NCBI RefSeq assembly: GCF_036345915.1
Contig: NZ_CP107785.1
Location: 3,038,001-3,102,000 of the forward strand
DNA length: 64,000 nucleotides
Reading direction: 5' to 3'
From: Nocardia sp. NBC_00565
GTDB lineage: Bacteria; Actinomycetota; Actinomycetes; Mycobacteriales; Mycobacteriaceae
Shown one piece after another: positions 16,189 to 24,887 of the stretch (positions are counted from its first letter, which is position 1; the number at the start of each line of letters is the position of its first letter). A program made the translations under genes and the position numbers. Below the pieces are notes generated by a model that worked only from the letters and a program-made list of their open reading frames with translations, did not search any database and had not been told where the DNA came from.

Positions 16189-17340
16189 ATGACTCGAGCA
16201 CAATTCGACATCCGTGAGCGGGTACCGAGCCCTGAACGGGTGGCGGTCCGGGTGGTCGATTCCGACGTCCACCCGGTACCCCGGCCGGGCCGACTGGCCG
16301 AGCTGTTCCCCGAGCCGTACCGCAGCAAGTACTTCCTGTCGCACCATATCGGCGACACCATCGTGTACGACGCGCCGGATTACGCGCACGCCTACGCGAT
16401 GCGGGTCGACGCGTTCCTGCCCGACGGCGGGTTCCCCGGTAGTGATCCCGATATGGCGTTCCGCCAGTGCATCATCGGAGCCGGATCGGATATCGCCATC
16501 CTCGAGCCCGGTTTGCGCATGGCCCGACTGCCCGAAATCACCTCGGCGGCCGCCGCGGCGACCAATATCTGGCTCGCCGAGGACTGGCTCGACGACGACA
16601 ACAACTGGCATCAGCGCTGGCGCGGTTCGATTTCCGCCGCCGCCGAGGATCCCGCCGGGGCAGGCCGGGAGATCGAGAAGTGGGCAGGCCACCCGTATAT
16701 GGCGCAGATCCTGATCCGCGCCGAACCGCGTCCGTCCTGGGGTGACCCGATGTACGACCCGGTCTGGGCCGCGGCGGTAAAACACAACTTGCCGGTCGCC
16801 TGCCACCTCAGCCGCGGCAACTTCGAGACGATGCCGATGCCGCCGGTGGGCTATCCCAGCTACAACCACGACTTCATGGTCACGTATTCGCTGCTAGCGA
16901 TGAACCAGGTGATGAGCCTGGTCTTCGACGGTGTCTTCGACCGGTTCCCGGCGCTGCGAATTGTGTTGGTGGAGCACGCCTTCAGCTGGATTCTGCCGCT
17001 GATGTGGCGGATGGACGCGATCTACGAGGCGCGCAAGTCCGCTATGGATATCAAGCGCAAGCCGTCGGAGTACGTGAAGGAGCACATCAAGTTCACCACG
17101 CAGCCGCTGGATTATCCGGAGGACAAGACGGAGCTGAGCCGGGCACTGGAGTGGATGGAGGCCGACAAGATTCTGCTGTTCTCCTCCGACTATCCGCACT
17201 GGACCTTCGATGAGCCCCGGTGGCTGGTCAAGCATTTGCCCGAGCATATGCGCGAGGCGGTGATGTGCCGCAACGGCATCGAGACCTACCACCTGCCCGA
17301 AACGGTTCCGGTGCTGCCCGGTCAGGTGCGGGTGTTCTGA
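16189..17340 (+). CDS. Amidohydrolase family (ACMSD-like) metal-dependent enzyme
   Basis: 383-aa TIM-barrel amidohydrolase-2 protein. All expected residues are present: DSDVH near residue 24, the middle His in VACHLSRGN, the catalytic-type His in LVEHAFSWILPLMWRMD, and the metal Asp in SSDYPHW. Relatives decarboxylate or hydrolyse ring-derived beta-keto or hydroxy acids. It follows the degenerate paralogue after 23 nt, and the two probably form a heteromer. The ATG has a GGAG upstream (acggagaaaccaatg). The Rieske gene starts one base after its stop. Confidence 0.93.
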   Translation: MTRAQFDIRERVPSPERVAVRVVDSDVHPVPRPGRLAELFPEPYRSKYFLSHHIGDTIVYDAPDYAHAYAMRVDAFLPDGGFPGSDPDMAFRQCIIGAGSDIAILEPGLRMARLPEITSAAAAATNIWLAEDWLDDDNNWHQRWRGSISAAAEDPAGAGREIEKWAGHPYMAQILIRAEPRPSWGDPMYDPVWAAAVKHNLPVACHLSRGNFETMPMPPVGYPSYNHDFMVTYSLLAMNQVMSLVFDGVFDRFPALRIVLVEHAFSWILPLMWRMDAIYEARKSAMDIKRKPSEYVKEHIKFTTQPLDYPEDKTELSRALEWMEADKILLFSSDYPHWTFDEPRWLVKHLPEHMREAVMCRNGIETYHLPETVPVLPGQVRVF

Positions 17341-17341
17341 G

Positions 17342-17749
17342 TTGACCACGGAATCGAACCCGGAATCGTCGAGTACACCGCGGCTGCCGCAAGGGCGCGA
17401 GCATGTCGTGGCCACCCTCGACGAAATTCCGCCGGGCGGCTTCAAACTCGTCCCCATCGGCCGGCACGGTGTGGGGGTCTACAACGTCAACGGCACATTC
17501 TACGCGATCGCGAACTACTGCCCGCACGAGGGTGGGCCGCTGTGTGTCGGCCGCACCCGCGGGCGCACCGTGGTGGATGAGAACGCGCCGGGCGACGCCG
17601 TGATGGAACGTGACAACGAGTACATCTACTGCCCGTGGCACCAATGGGGTTTCGAACTCGCCACCGGCACGACGGCGGTCAAACCGGAGTGGAGCATTCG
17701 CACCTATCCCGTCCGGGTGATCGGAAACGAAGTACTCGTCACGGCCTGA
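17342..17749 (+). CDS. Rieske [2Fe-2S] ferredoxin-like protein
   Basis: 135-aa soluble Rieske protein. The cluster motifs are CPHEGG near residue 59 and CPWHQWGF near residue 98, giving the C-x-H...C-x-x-H ligand set. The loop between them is longer than in short ferredoxins because of an insertion with RTRGRTVVDENAPGD. The start appears to be TTG at 17342, one base after the previous stop, so translation is likely coupled. It may pass electrons to an oxygenase, with the reductase at 4838 as a possible donor. No Rieske oxygenase alpha subunit lies in the window. Confidence 0.92.
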   Translation: MTTESNPESSSTPRLPQGREHVVATLDEIPPGGFKLVPIGRHGVGVYNVNGTFYAIANYCPHEGGPLCVGRTRGRTVVDENAPGDAVMERDNEYIYCPWHQWGFELATGTTAVKPEWSIRTYPVRVIGNEVLVTA

Positions 17750-17784
17750 GGAAATAGGGGATGCACGAATACGGGCCGGTGCCC

Positions 17785-18258
17785 TCAAGTGGTGACGATA
17801 CGGATCTCGCAGTTCGTTGCCGCCTCCAACGCGGTCTGGATCCGGCTTTCCGGAACCCGCGCGAGGTCGCTGCTCGCCAGGCGCACGGTAATGATGTCGA
17901 ACCCCTCGTCACCGGTGATGCGCGAAACGTCGCCGGTGATCCCGAATCCGCTCAGGATTCCGTTCGCGTCGTCGTCGGTGCCGCGACTGATATAGGTCAC
18001 GGCACCGGCCGTGGGGGCGGTGCCGAAGATTTCCGCGCACAGTTGTTCGGCATCGCGGCGCAGCATCGCGCCATCCGCACCGGTCATATGGAGTTGGATT
18101 TCCCGGCGATGCGCCGGCATCGTACCGACGCGCGAATCGGCGACGGCTATTCCGGCGCTGTTCGCACGCGTCACGAGCAATTCCATGCGCGCGCCGAGTT
18201 CCGGGCCCGAGAGCTCACCGGCCGGATCGATATTGATGCGGATTACTGCTGTTCGCAT
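17785..18258 (-). CDS. Conserved hypothetical protein
   Basis: About 157 aa, unrecognised. It begins with a beta-strand-like MRTAVIRINIDPAGELSG, has a helical segment GARMELLVTRANSAGIAV, and ends with a second alternating segment GFDIITVRLASSDLARVPESRIQTALEAA. It looks like a small alpha/beta protein with two similar halves, without signal peptide or membrane segments. Another ATG lies 9 bases upstream (18267). It is divergent from the NuoF-ferredoxin gene and convergent with the Rieske gene. Codon pattern supports this strand over the opposite one. Confidence 0.6.
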   Translation of the reverse strand: MRTAVIRINIDPAGELSGPELGARMELLVTRANSAGIAVADSRVGTMPAHRREIQLHMTGADGAMLRRDAEQLCAEIFGTAPTAGAVTYISRGTDDDANGILSGFGITGDVSRITGDEGFDIITVRLASSDLARVPESRIQTALEAATNCEIRIVTT

Positions 18259-18317
18259 GAGAGCCATTGTATGCACAGGGATTTCACTCAATTGACAGAA
18301 TATCGAAGGAAAAGATC

Positions 18318-19820
18318 ATGGACGCGATCGCGAAGCTGACCGTCGGCGCGCCGCCCGGATTTTCACCGAGATTGATCGACGGCGGGTCGGTCGTCGAAGA
18401 ATTGCGGGCGTATCGAGACTCCGGTGGATATGCCGCGCTCACCGATCCCGCCGGGCTCCTGACCGCGGTCACCGAATCCGGATTGCGCGGCCGCGGTGGC
18501 GCCGCCTTTCCGCTCGGCGTCAAACTCCACGCGGTGCGCGACCATTGCGGTCCGGGCGTCCGGCCGGTCGTGGTCGGCAACGGTGAAGAGGGTGAGCCCG
18601 CATCGGCCAAAGACCGCTGGCTGCTGCGTTATCGGCCGCACCGGGTGCTGGACGGCTTACGGTTGGCCGCGGCCATGGTCGACGCGGACCGGGCCTTCCT
18701 CTACCTCTCGGATCCGGCCGCCGCCGATGCGGTCGACAGTGCGCTCGCGGAACTGGACGGGACCGAATCGGTCGGGGTGCCGATTGAGGTCGTGACCGTC
18801 GAGCCCGGATATGTGGCGGGTGAGGAGAGTGCCGCCGTCCGTGCCATCAATGGCGGCCCCGCCAAGCCGACCGATAAGCCACCGCGAGTGTTCCAGGTGG
18901 GGGTCGATCGTCGGCCGACGCTGGTCAGCAATGTCGAGACCCTGGCCAACCTGCCTTTCATTCTCCGGCATGGCGCCGATGCCTATCGTGCGGTGGGCAC
19001 GACGGAATCACCCGGCACCTTCCTCGCGACCGTCAGCGGCGGCGGTCGCGAGCCCATGCTCTACGAGCTGCCGCACGGCATTTCCTTCGCCGATCTGCTC
19101 GCCCTGCATCGGATCTCCCCGGACGACGTCACGGGCGCATTGCTCGGTGGCTACTTCAGCGGCCTGATCAATCGACGCGTGCTGAACGCGCGATTGGATC
19201 ACGAAACGCTGCGGGCTTTGGGATCGGGACTCGGTTGCGGCGCGATCGGTCTGCTGACCCACGACGAATGCCCGGTCGCGGTGGCGGCATCGGTGCTGGA
19301 CTATTTCGATCGGGAAAACGCGGGCCAGTGCGGATCGTGCTTCAACGGGACGGCGGCGATGAGCGCGGCCGTCGACGCATTACGCGACGACGTCGCCGAC
19401 GATTCCGATATGGCCCGGCTGCGCCGGTGGTCGATCGTGCTACGAGGTCGCGGCGCATGCGGAACGCTCGATGCCGCGACGAATATGGCGCGCACCCTGC
19501 TCGACGAATTCCCCGCGGCGGTATCGCTGCATCGTGGCATGGGATGCGAGGTCTGCACCGCGACACCGTATTTCGCGGAACGTCCCTTCGAAGTGGAAGC
19601 GGTGAGTTTTGGTATGAGGGTCCGATTGGACCGCACCATGTGCGATGGTTTCGGAATCTGCGCCAAGCACGCGCCGGAGCATTTCTCACTCGACGACTGG
19701 GGCTATGCCTCCATGGAGGGCGACGGCTCGGTATCGGCGGAACAGCGCGACGGGGTGCACCGAGCACTGCTCGACTGTCCGGTGCACGCGATCATCGAAA
19801 TGGGTTCCGAGCGCGGATAA
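18318..19820 (+). CDS. NuoF-like FMN/NADH flavoprotein fused to a 3Fe-4S ferredoxin
   Basis: 500 aa. Residues about 40-400 match the 51-kDa (NuoF/HoxF) fold: GLRGRGGAAFPLGVK and GNGEEGEPASAKDR for FMN and NADH, then EPGYVAGEESA. The N3-cluster region reads C338-GS-C341-FNG and C381, so the third of the four usual cysteines is missing. Residues about 435-500 are a ferredoxin with C442, C448 and C487 (CDGFGIC...DCPVHA), the 3Fe-4S pattern of P450 ferredoxins. It likely moves electrons from NADH directly to a P450-type acceptor. Start ATG with AAGGAA upstream. Confidence 0.9.
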   Translation: MDAIAKLTVGAPPGFSPRLIDGGSVVEELRAYRDSGGYAALTDPAGLLTAVTESGLRGRGGAAFPLGVKLHAVRDHCGPGVRPVVVGNGEEGEPASAKDRWLLRYRPHRVLDGLRLAAAMVDADRAFLYLSDPAAADAVDSALAELDGTESVGVPIEVVTVEPGYVAGEESAAVRAINGGPAKPTDKPPRVFQVGVDRRPTLVSNVETLANLPFILRHGADAYRAVGTTESPGTFLATVSGGGREPMLYELPHGISFADLLALHRISPDDVTGALLGGYFSGLINRRVLNARLDHETLRALGSGLGCGAIGLLTHDECPVAVAASVLDYFDRENAGQCGSCFNGTAAMSAAVDALRDDVADDSDMARLRRWSIVLRGRGACGTLDAATNMARTLLDEFPAAVSLHRGMGCEVCTATPYFAERPFEVEAVSFGMRVRLDRTMCDGFGICAKHAPEHFSLDDWGYASMEGDGSVSAEQRDGVHRALLDCPVHAIIEMGSERG

Positions 19821-19847
19821 GCACACACCTACCGATCGGAGGCCACA

Positions 19848-20753
19848 ATGGACCGTCCGCTGGTGGCGCCGGATACCGCCGCCCCGCCATGGACTCAGGC
19901 CGAACTGCTGCGACTGATGGACGTACAACCCTGCGGCCCAGGCCGATACCTCGCCCCGGCACACGGCCCGACGGTCCGCAATGTCGCCGAAGCCGGACAG
20001 CTACTCGGCGCCGCGGTGGTGGCGGCCGCGAAGGAAGTACCCGGCCAGCGAGTCGTATCGGCGTCGATGATCTTCTCGCGAGCGGCGACGCACGACGCAC
20101 CGCTGGCCATCGATGTCGACGTGTTGCGCTCGGGCCGTACCTTCAGCACCGCGCAAGTCCACATCCGACAACACGATGCACTGCGCTGCGCGGGAATCGT
20201 GTTGCTGGACACCGGCGCCCCCGATCTGATCCGCTCGGCCGCGCCCATGCCGCGGGTCGATCCGCCGCATCTGCTGCGATCGCTCGACACACCGGGATCG
20301 GTGGTGGACGGCCGGGACATGCGTGTGGTCGGCGACGCCTATGATCCGGATCCCGACGCGGTCGGCCCACCAGAACTGTTCGCCTGGACGCGGTTTCGGG
20401 ACACGCCCGATCACGACTATCTGCATGCGGCGCTGCTGACCCAGTCGACGGGGCACTGGACCGTCGCCGCCGCACTGCGCCCGCATCCGGGTTTCGATCA
20501 GTCGATGGCACATTCGACGATCTCGACCGGAATCACCATGATCACCATCACCTTTCACGACGCGGCCGATGTGACGCAGTGGCTGCTGTACGCCACTCGG
20601 GTCACCTATGCCGGACGCGGCCATGCCCAGAGCGAGGGTCAGGTGTACGCGATCGACGGGAACCTTGTCGCCTCCTACAGCGTGCACGCGATGGTGCGGG
20701 GATTCCCGGCATCCGATACCGCCAGTGTCGGGCCCGCCGACACGCTGCTCTGA
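19848..20753 (+). CDS. Thioesterase family protein (double hot-dog, TesB-like)
   Basis: 301-aa acyl-CoA thioesterase-like protein. The N-terminal hot dog holds VVSASMIFSRAATHDAPLAIDVDVLRSGRTFSTAQVHIRQ, and the C-terminal hot dog holds STISTGITMITITFHDAADVTQWLLYATRVTYAGRGHAQSEGQVY, with the TesB-style Asp/Thr/Gln region. It would release an acid from CoA, as a safety valve or the end of a branch. The ATG has CGGAGG upstream, 27 nt after the flavoprotein gene, so it is in the same operon. Confidence 0.85.
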   Translation: MDRPLVAPDTAAPPWTQAELLRLMDVQPCGPGRYLAPAHGPTVRNVAEAGQLLGAAVVAAAKEVPGQRVVSASMIFSRAATHDAPLAIDVDVLRSGRTFSTAQVHIRQHDALRCAGIVLLDTGAPDLIRSAAPMPRVDPPHLLRSLDTPGSVVDGRDMRVVGDAYDPDPDAVGPPELFAWTRFRDTPDHDYLHAALLTQSTGHWTVAAALRPHPGFDQSMAHSTISTGITMITITFHDAADVTQWLLYATRVTYAGRGHAQSEGQVYAIDGNLVASYSVHAMVRGFPASDTASVGPADTLL

Positions 20754-20779
20754 ACACCGCCCTGATACCGGAGGACAGT

Positions 20780-21196
20780 ATGGAACCATCGGGCTATCCG
20801 GCATGGCCGGACTACCGCGTCGACGTGCGGCGCGTCCGCAACCTGGTCCGGGTCACGCATGCGGACCGCATCCTCGGCGAGACGACCTCGGCACTGCTCG
20901 TCGCCGAACAAGATCACGGGATTGCCTTCTATCTCCCCGCCACCGACGTGCGCTTCGACCTGCTCGCACCGGACCGGTACACCTCCCGCTGCCCGTTCAA
21001 GGGCACGGCACGGTACTGGCGGTTGGCCGACGGGCCCGACCTGGTCGCCTGGGAGTACCACGAGCCCTACCTCGAGGTCGCGCTGCTGTGCGACCACGTC
21101 GGCTTCTACCAGGACCGGGTCCGGGTCGAGGTCGGCGTGGCCGATCCATCGGTCAGCGGTCAGCCGTATCCGACGGGATCGGCCGACGCCAACTGA
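20780..21196 (+). CDS. DUF427 domain protein
   Basis: 138 aa, one DUF427 domain. The typical pattern is seen: VRVTHADRILGETTSALLVAEQDHGIAFYLPATDV, then SRCPFKGTARYW and AWEYHEPYLEVALLCDHVGFY. The function of this beta-sandwich family is not established; it is common in actinobacterial catabolic operons. The ATG at 20780 has GGAGG 5 nt upstream and lies 26 nt after the thioesterase gene. The operon ends here, facing the ligase on the other strand. Confidence 0.88.
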   Translation: MEPSGYPAWPDYRVDVRRVRNLVRVTHADRILGETTSALLVAEQDHGIAFYLPATDVRFDLLAPDRYTSRCPFKGTARYWRLADGPDLVAWEYHEPYLEVALLCDHVGFYQDRVRVEVGVADPSVSGQPYPTGSADAN

Positions 21197-21209
21197 TCGA
21201 ACCCCCGCC

Positions 21210-22745
21210 CTACTGCCCGGCCGCGACATCCTGTCGGACCCGGTACTTCTGAATCTTGCCGCTGGCGGTCCGTGGGAAATCTTCCACCACGTGCAACTCC
21301 TCCGGCCACTTCTGCTTGGCCAGACCGGCTTCGGCGAAGTGCGCGCGCAGGTCGTCCAACGTCGGCGCGGCACACCCCGGCTTCATCCGCACGACCGCGG
21401 CCACATGTTCACCGAGCCTGGCATCGGGCGCGGACACCGCCGCCACCTCCGCGATGCCCGGCAGTGCCAGCAGCACCTCCTCGACCTCGACCGCACTGAT
21501 GTTCTCCCCGCCCCGAATGATCAGATCCGAGGTGCGATCGGTAATGGTGAGGTAGCCGTCGGCGTCCAGCACACCGACGTCGCCGGTGTGATACCAGCCA
21601 TTGGCATCGAATGCCGCCGCGGTGAGAGCGTCATCGGTATAGCCGAGGCACAGATCCGGGCCGCGCGTGAGGATCTCCCCCGCGTCGGTGAACCGGATCT
21701 CCACCCCCGGCAACGCCTCACCGTCGGTGCAGACCCGCTTGATCTCCGGGGCGGTATGGCGCGAGGCCGTGACCGAGGGATGTTCGGTGCTGCCATAGGC
21801 GCGAAATACCGTGATGCCCAGATCGGTCATCCGCCGGGTGACCGCCACCGGGACCGACGACCCGCCCATACCCGCGTATTTCATATGCGGCAGGTGCTGT
21901 GGTCCGAAATCGGGGTGATCGAGCAGGCTGGTCATGAAATAGGTCGCGCCGCCACCGACGGTGAGCCCGTCCTCGGTCATCAGCTCGAGCACCTTGCCCG
22001 GATTCCAGACGTCGATGAGGTGCACCGCGCTGCCGTCCAGAATCGGAATCAGCAGTGCGTTCAACATGCCGATGAAATGCCCGACCGGCGCGCCGGTGAG
22101 CTGCACACCACGATCGGCCGGATAGCGGGCGGCCAGCTGACGGGTTTCGAATCCGAGCGTGCGATGGCTGTGGATCACGCCCTTCGGATCGCGGGTGGTG
22201 CCGGAGGTGAAAGCGATCAGTGCCGGCCCGGCCGGATCGGTCCCCAGCACCCCCGCCATGGGCTGCTCGGCGAGCAGATCATCGAAATCCCGACCCACCA
22301 CACCCACGATCGGCACATCCACACACAGATCCGCCTGGAATTCCAGCGCGCCGAAGCGCTCGGCGGTCACGAACACCCGCGGCCGCACCGACTCGAGGAT
22401 GTAGCCGAGCTCCTTACGTCCGTAGAAGTGCACGATCGGCACCACGACCGCACCGAGGAATGCCGAGGCCCAGAACGTGGCGGCAGCCTCCATCCAATTC
22501 GGCAACTGGAAGGCGACCACATCGCCGGGCCCGACCCCGCGCGCCCGCAACCCTGCCGCCAACCGGCGCGCCACCGTCTCCACTTCGCGCAATGTCCCCG
22601 ACCACGGACGCACCTGCGAATGCACCTGAAATCTGGCGTCCGGGGCCGAGGCCAGACCACCGGCCAACGCGTCGCCGATCGTCTCCGATGTCCACCACCC
22701 CTCAGCCTCATACCGTTCGACCAAATGCTGAGGGATCTTTCGCAT
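21210..22745 (-). CDS. AMP-dependent acyl-CoA synthetase
   Basis: 511-aa ANL ligase. Motifs in order: ALIAFTSGTTRDPKGVIHSH, YGSTEHPSV (the SxTE adenine motif), WYHTGDVGVLDADGYLTITDR, GGENISAVEVEEVL at the hinge, and the catalytic Lys in RTASGKIQKYRV. Lengthy N-terminal segment GWWTSETIGDALAGGLASAPD resembles cyclohexanecarboxylate- or long-chain-type ligases. ATG at 22745 with GGAG 8 nt upstream. It is divergent from the hydratase gene; the shared region carries an imperfect copy of the GAGAATnnnATTCTC motif. Confidence 0.92.
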   Translation of the reverse strand: MRKIPQHLVERYEAEGWWTSETIGDALAGGLASAPDARFQVHSQVRPWSGTLREVETVARRLAAGLRARGVGPGDVVAFQLPNWMEAAATFWASAFLGAVVVPIVHFYGRKELGYILESVRPRVFVTAERFGALEFQADLCVDVPIVGVVGRDFDDLLAEQPMAGVLGTDPAGPALIAFTSGTTRDPKGVIHSHRTLGFETRQLAARYPADRGVQLTGAPVGHFIGMLNALLIPILDGSAVHLIDVWNPGKVLELMTEDGLTVGGGATYFMTSLLDHPDFGPQHLPHMKYAGMGGSSVPVAVTRRMTDLGITVFRAYGSTEHPSVTASRHTAPEIKRVCTDGEALPGVEIRFTDAGEILTRGPDLCLGYTDDALTAAAFDANGWYHTGDVGVLDADGYLTITDRTSDLIIRGGENISAVEVEEVLLALPGIAEVAAVSAPDARLGEHVAAVVRMKPGCAAPTLDDLRAHFAEAGLAKQKWPEELHVVEDFPRTASGKIQKYRVRQDVAAGQ

Positions 22746-22834
22746 GGTGAGAGCTCCAATGCCCGACGCGGACGGCGGTCGCAGGGCTGTGCACCCGCCG
22801 CATGGCTGGATCGGATCGACAAGTCCGCTATGGC

Positions 22835-22850
22835 GGAGATGATATTCTCC
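22835..22850. promoter_or_regulatory. Imperfect copy of the GAGAAT/ATTCTC palindrome
   Basis: GGAGATGATATTCTCC keeps both GGAGA and TCTCC arms but has six instead of seven central bases. It lies between the divergent ligase (22745) and hydratase (22889) genes, the same location type as the other copies. Confidence 0.5.
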
Positions 22851-22888
22851 GCAACCAAGAATATAAATATCATGTTTGGAGAATGTGG

Positions 22889-23605
22889 ATGGTGGATCTC
22901 GAGCTGAACGATGGCGTCGCGGTCATAACGATCAATCGCCCGCAGGCCCGCAACGCCATCGCACCGGCCACGATGGACCAACTCGACAAGGCCATCGACT
23001 CCGCTGCAGGGGCGCGCACCCTGGTCATCCGCGGCGCCGGCGATCGCGCATTCGTCTCCGGCGGCGACCTCAAAGAGCTGAGCGCACTGCGGACCCTCGA
23101 CGCGGCATCGGAGATGGCCTGGCGGATGCGACTGATCTGCGATCGCCTCGCGGCGTTCCCGGCTCCGGTCATCGCGGCATTGAACGGCCACGCCTTCGGC
23201 GGCGGCGCGGAGGTCGCGGTGGCCGCCGACATCCGGATCGCCGCCGACGACATCAAGATCGGCTTCAACCAGGCCGCACTGGCCATCATGCCGGCCTGGG
23301 GCGGCGCCGAACGGCTCGCGGCGCTGGTCGGTCGGGGCCGAGCGCTGATGCTGGCGGGATCCGCGACCATCCTCCCCGCGGCCGAGGCACTGCGACTCGG
23401 ACTCGTTGACCAGGTATTGCCGCGGGCATCGTTCGACGCGGGATGGCGAGCACTGGCCGCGTCACTGGCCAACCCGTCAGCGGGCGAGATCAAGCGGGTC
23501 CTGGCCGGAGCCTCCCCCGAAGAAGCGGTGAACGCCTTCGCACACCTCTGGGTTTCGGACGCGCACTGGGCCGCGGCGGACAAGGCACTGAACGGCAAGA
23601 AGTGA
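22889..23605 (+). CDS. Enoyl-CoA hydratase/isomerase family protein
   Basis: 238-aa crotonase. It has NRPQARNAI at the start, the oxyanion-hole FVSGGDLKEL and NGHAFGGGAEVAVAADIRIA, then FNQAALAIMPAWGGAERL where one family Glu is replaced by Gln/Ala context, so isomerase or other activity is possible. Slightly shorter than average (255-265). Start ATG 22889 with GGAG 7 nt upstream; ATG 22883 is an alternative. It is the first gene of a rightward run that leads to the amidohydrolase at 23694, though that gene has its own operator. Confidence 0.9.
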   Translation: MVDLELNDGVAVITINRPQARNAIAPATMDQLDKAIDSAAGARTLVIRGAGDRAFVSGGDLKELSALRTLDAASEMAWRMRLICDRLAAFPAPVIAALNGHAFGGGAEVAVAADIRIAADDIKIGFNQAALAIMPAWGGAERLAALVGRGRALMLAGSATILPAAEALRLGLVDQVLPRASFDAGWRALAASLANPSAGEIKRVLAGASPEEAVNAFAHLWVSDAHWAAADKALNGKK

Positions 23606-23656
23606 CCGAAACCGACCCTGGCGCGAACACGGGGAATATTGCTACCTTCAAAATAT

Positions 23657-23671
23657 GAGAATATGATTCTC
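23657..23671. promoter_or_regulatory. Perfect GAGAATATGATTCTC operator
   Basis: Exact match to GAGAATnnnATTCTC, 22 bp before the amidohydrolase start, inside the 88-bp gap after the hydratase gene. It probably overlaps the promoter. Confidence 0.65.
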
Positions 23672-23693
23672 GTAACTAACGAAGGAGGATCTC

Positions 23694-24887
23694 ATGACGA
23701 AGCTCGAGTTGCCGTATCAGCTGTTCGACGCGGACAACCACATGTACGAAACCAAAGAGGCCCTGACCAAGTTCCTCCCGAAGGAATACGAGGGGGCCAT
23801 CCAGTACGTGGAGATCAACGGTCGCACCAAGATCGCGGTACTCGGCCAGATCAGCGAATACATCCCCAACCCCACCTTCGAGGTGGTCGCGCGCCCCGGC
23901 GCAATGGAGGATTACTTCAAGAACGGCAACCCCGAGGGCAAGAGCCGCCGGGAGATCTTCGGCAAAGCGATGCCCTCGATTCCCGCCTTCCGCGAGCCCG
24001 CACCGCGCCTGGAACTCATGGACGAACTGCAGCTGAACCGATCGCTGATGTTCCCCACCCTGGCCAGCCTCGTCGAAGAGCGCATGCGCCACCACCCGGA
24101 TCTGATCCACGCCGTGATCCACGCACTGAACCAGTGGATGCTCGAAACCTGGGGCAACAACGAAAGTTTCGTCTACAAGGACCGCATCTTCAACGTTCCC
24201 GTCATCACCCTGCCGATCGTCGAGAAGGCGATACAGGAACTGGACTGGGTGGTCGAGAACGGCGCCAAGGCGATCCTGGTGCGTCCGGCTCCGGTGCCCG
24301 GCCTGCGCGGTATGCGCTCGTTCGCGCTGCCGGAGTTCGACCCGTTCTGGAAGCGGGTCGTCGAGCACGACATCCTGGTCACCATGCACTCCTCCGACAG
24401 CGGCTATTCGCGATACAACGCCGAGTGGGAGGGCAGCAATCTGGAGATGCTGCCGTTCAAGACCAACACCTTCCGGATGACCACCGAGTGGCGGCCGATC
24501 CAGGACGCGGTGGCCTCGTGGGTCTGCCATGGCGCGCTGTTCCGGCACCCCGAACTGAAGATCGCGGTCATCGAGAACGGCGCCGCGTGGATGGCGCCGT
24601 TGCTGCAGAACCTGGCCGACACCTACAAGAAGGCCCCGGAAGGCTTCGGCTTCCAGGACCCGGTCGAGGCAGTCAAGCGCAATATCCACGTCAGCCCGTT
24701 CTGGGAAGAGGATCTGCAGGAGCTGTCGAATCTGATCGGCGTCGAGCGGGTGCTCTTCGGCTCGGACTACCCGCATCCGGAGGGTCTGGCCGAGCCCGCG
24801 CGCTACATCCACGAACTCAAGGACATGGCACTCGAGGACCAGAGCAAGATCATGGGCGGCAACCTCGCGAGGTTGCTGAAGGCATGA
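23694..24887 (+). CDS. Amidohydrolase family (ACMSD-like) protein
   Basis: 397-aa amidohydrolase-2 protein. Visible: N-terminal FDADNHMYET (acid-x-N-H), the middle His in LVTMHSSDSG, IENGAAWMAPLL where the usual VEH-His is Asn, and the metal Asp in FGSDYPHPEG. The metal site is therefore mostly kept, but the catalytic-type His is changed, as in the paralogue at 26743. Reaction unknown; hydrolysis or decarboxylation of a pathway ring or keto-acid intermediate is the family expectation. Strong GGAGG upstream; the stop overlaps the next ATG (ATGA). Confidence 0.9.
   Translation: MTKLELPYQLFDADNHMYETKEALTKFLPKEYEGAIQYVEINGRTKIAVLGQISEYIPNPTFEVVARPGAMEDYFKNGNPEGKSRREIFGKAMPSIPAFREPAPRLELMDELQLNRSLMFPTLASLVEERMRHHPDLIHAVIHALNQWMLETWGNNESFVYKDRIFNVPVITLPIVEKAIQELDWVVENGAKAILVRPAPVPGLRGMRSFALPEFDPFWKRVVEHDILVTMHSSDSGYSRYNAEWEGSNLEMLPFKTNTFRMTTEWRPIQDAVASWVCHGALFRHPELKIAVIENGAAWMAPLLQNLADTYKKAPEGFGFQDPVEAVKRNIHVSPFWEEDLQELSNLIGVERVLFGSDYPHPEGLAEPARYIHELKDMALEDQSKIMGGNLARLLKA

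Noticed and set aside
18011..18295. A + strand 94-codon frame over the hypothetical gene at 17785-18258
   Set aside because: Its translation is low-complexity Ser/Arg-rich, and the minus-strand protein has more convincing alternating hydrophobic segments.
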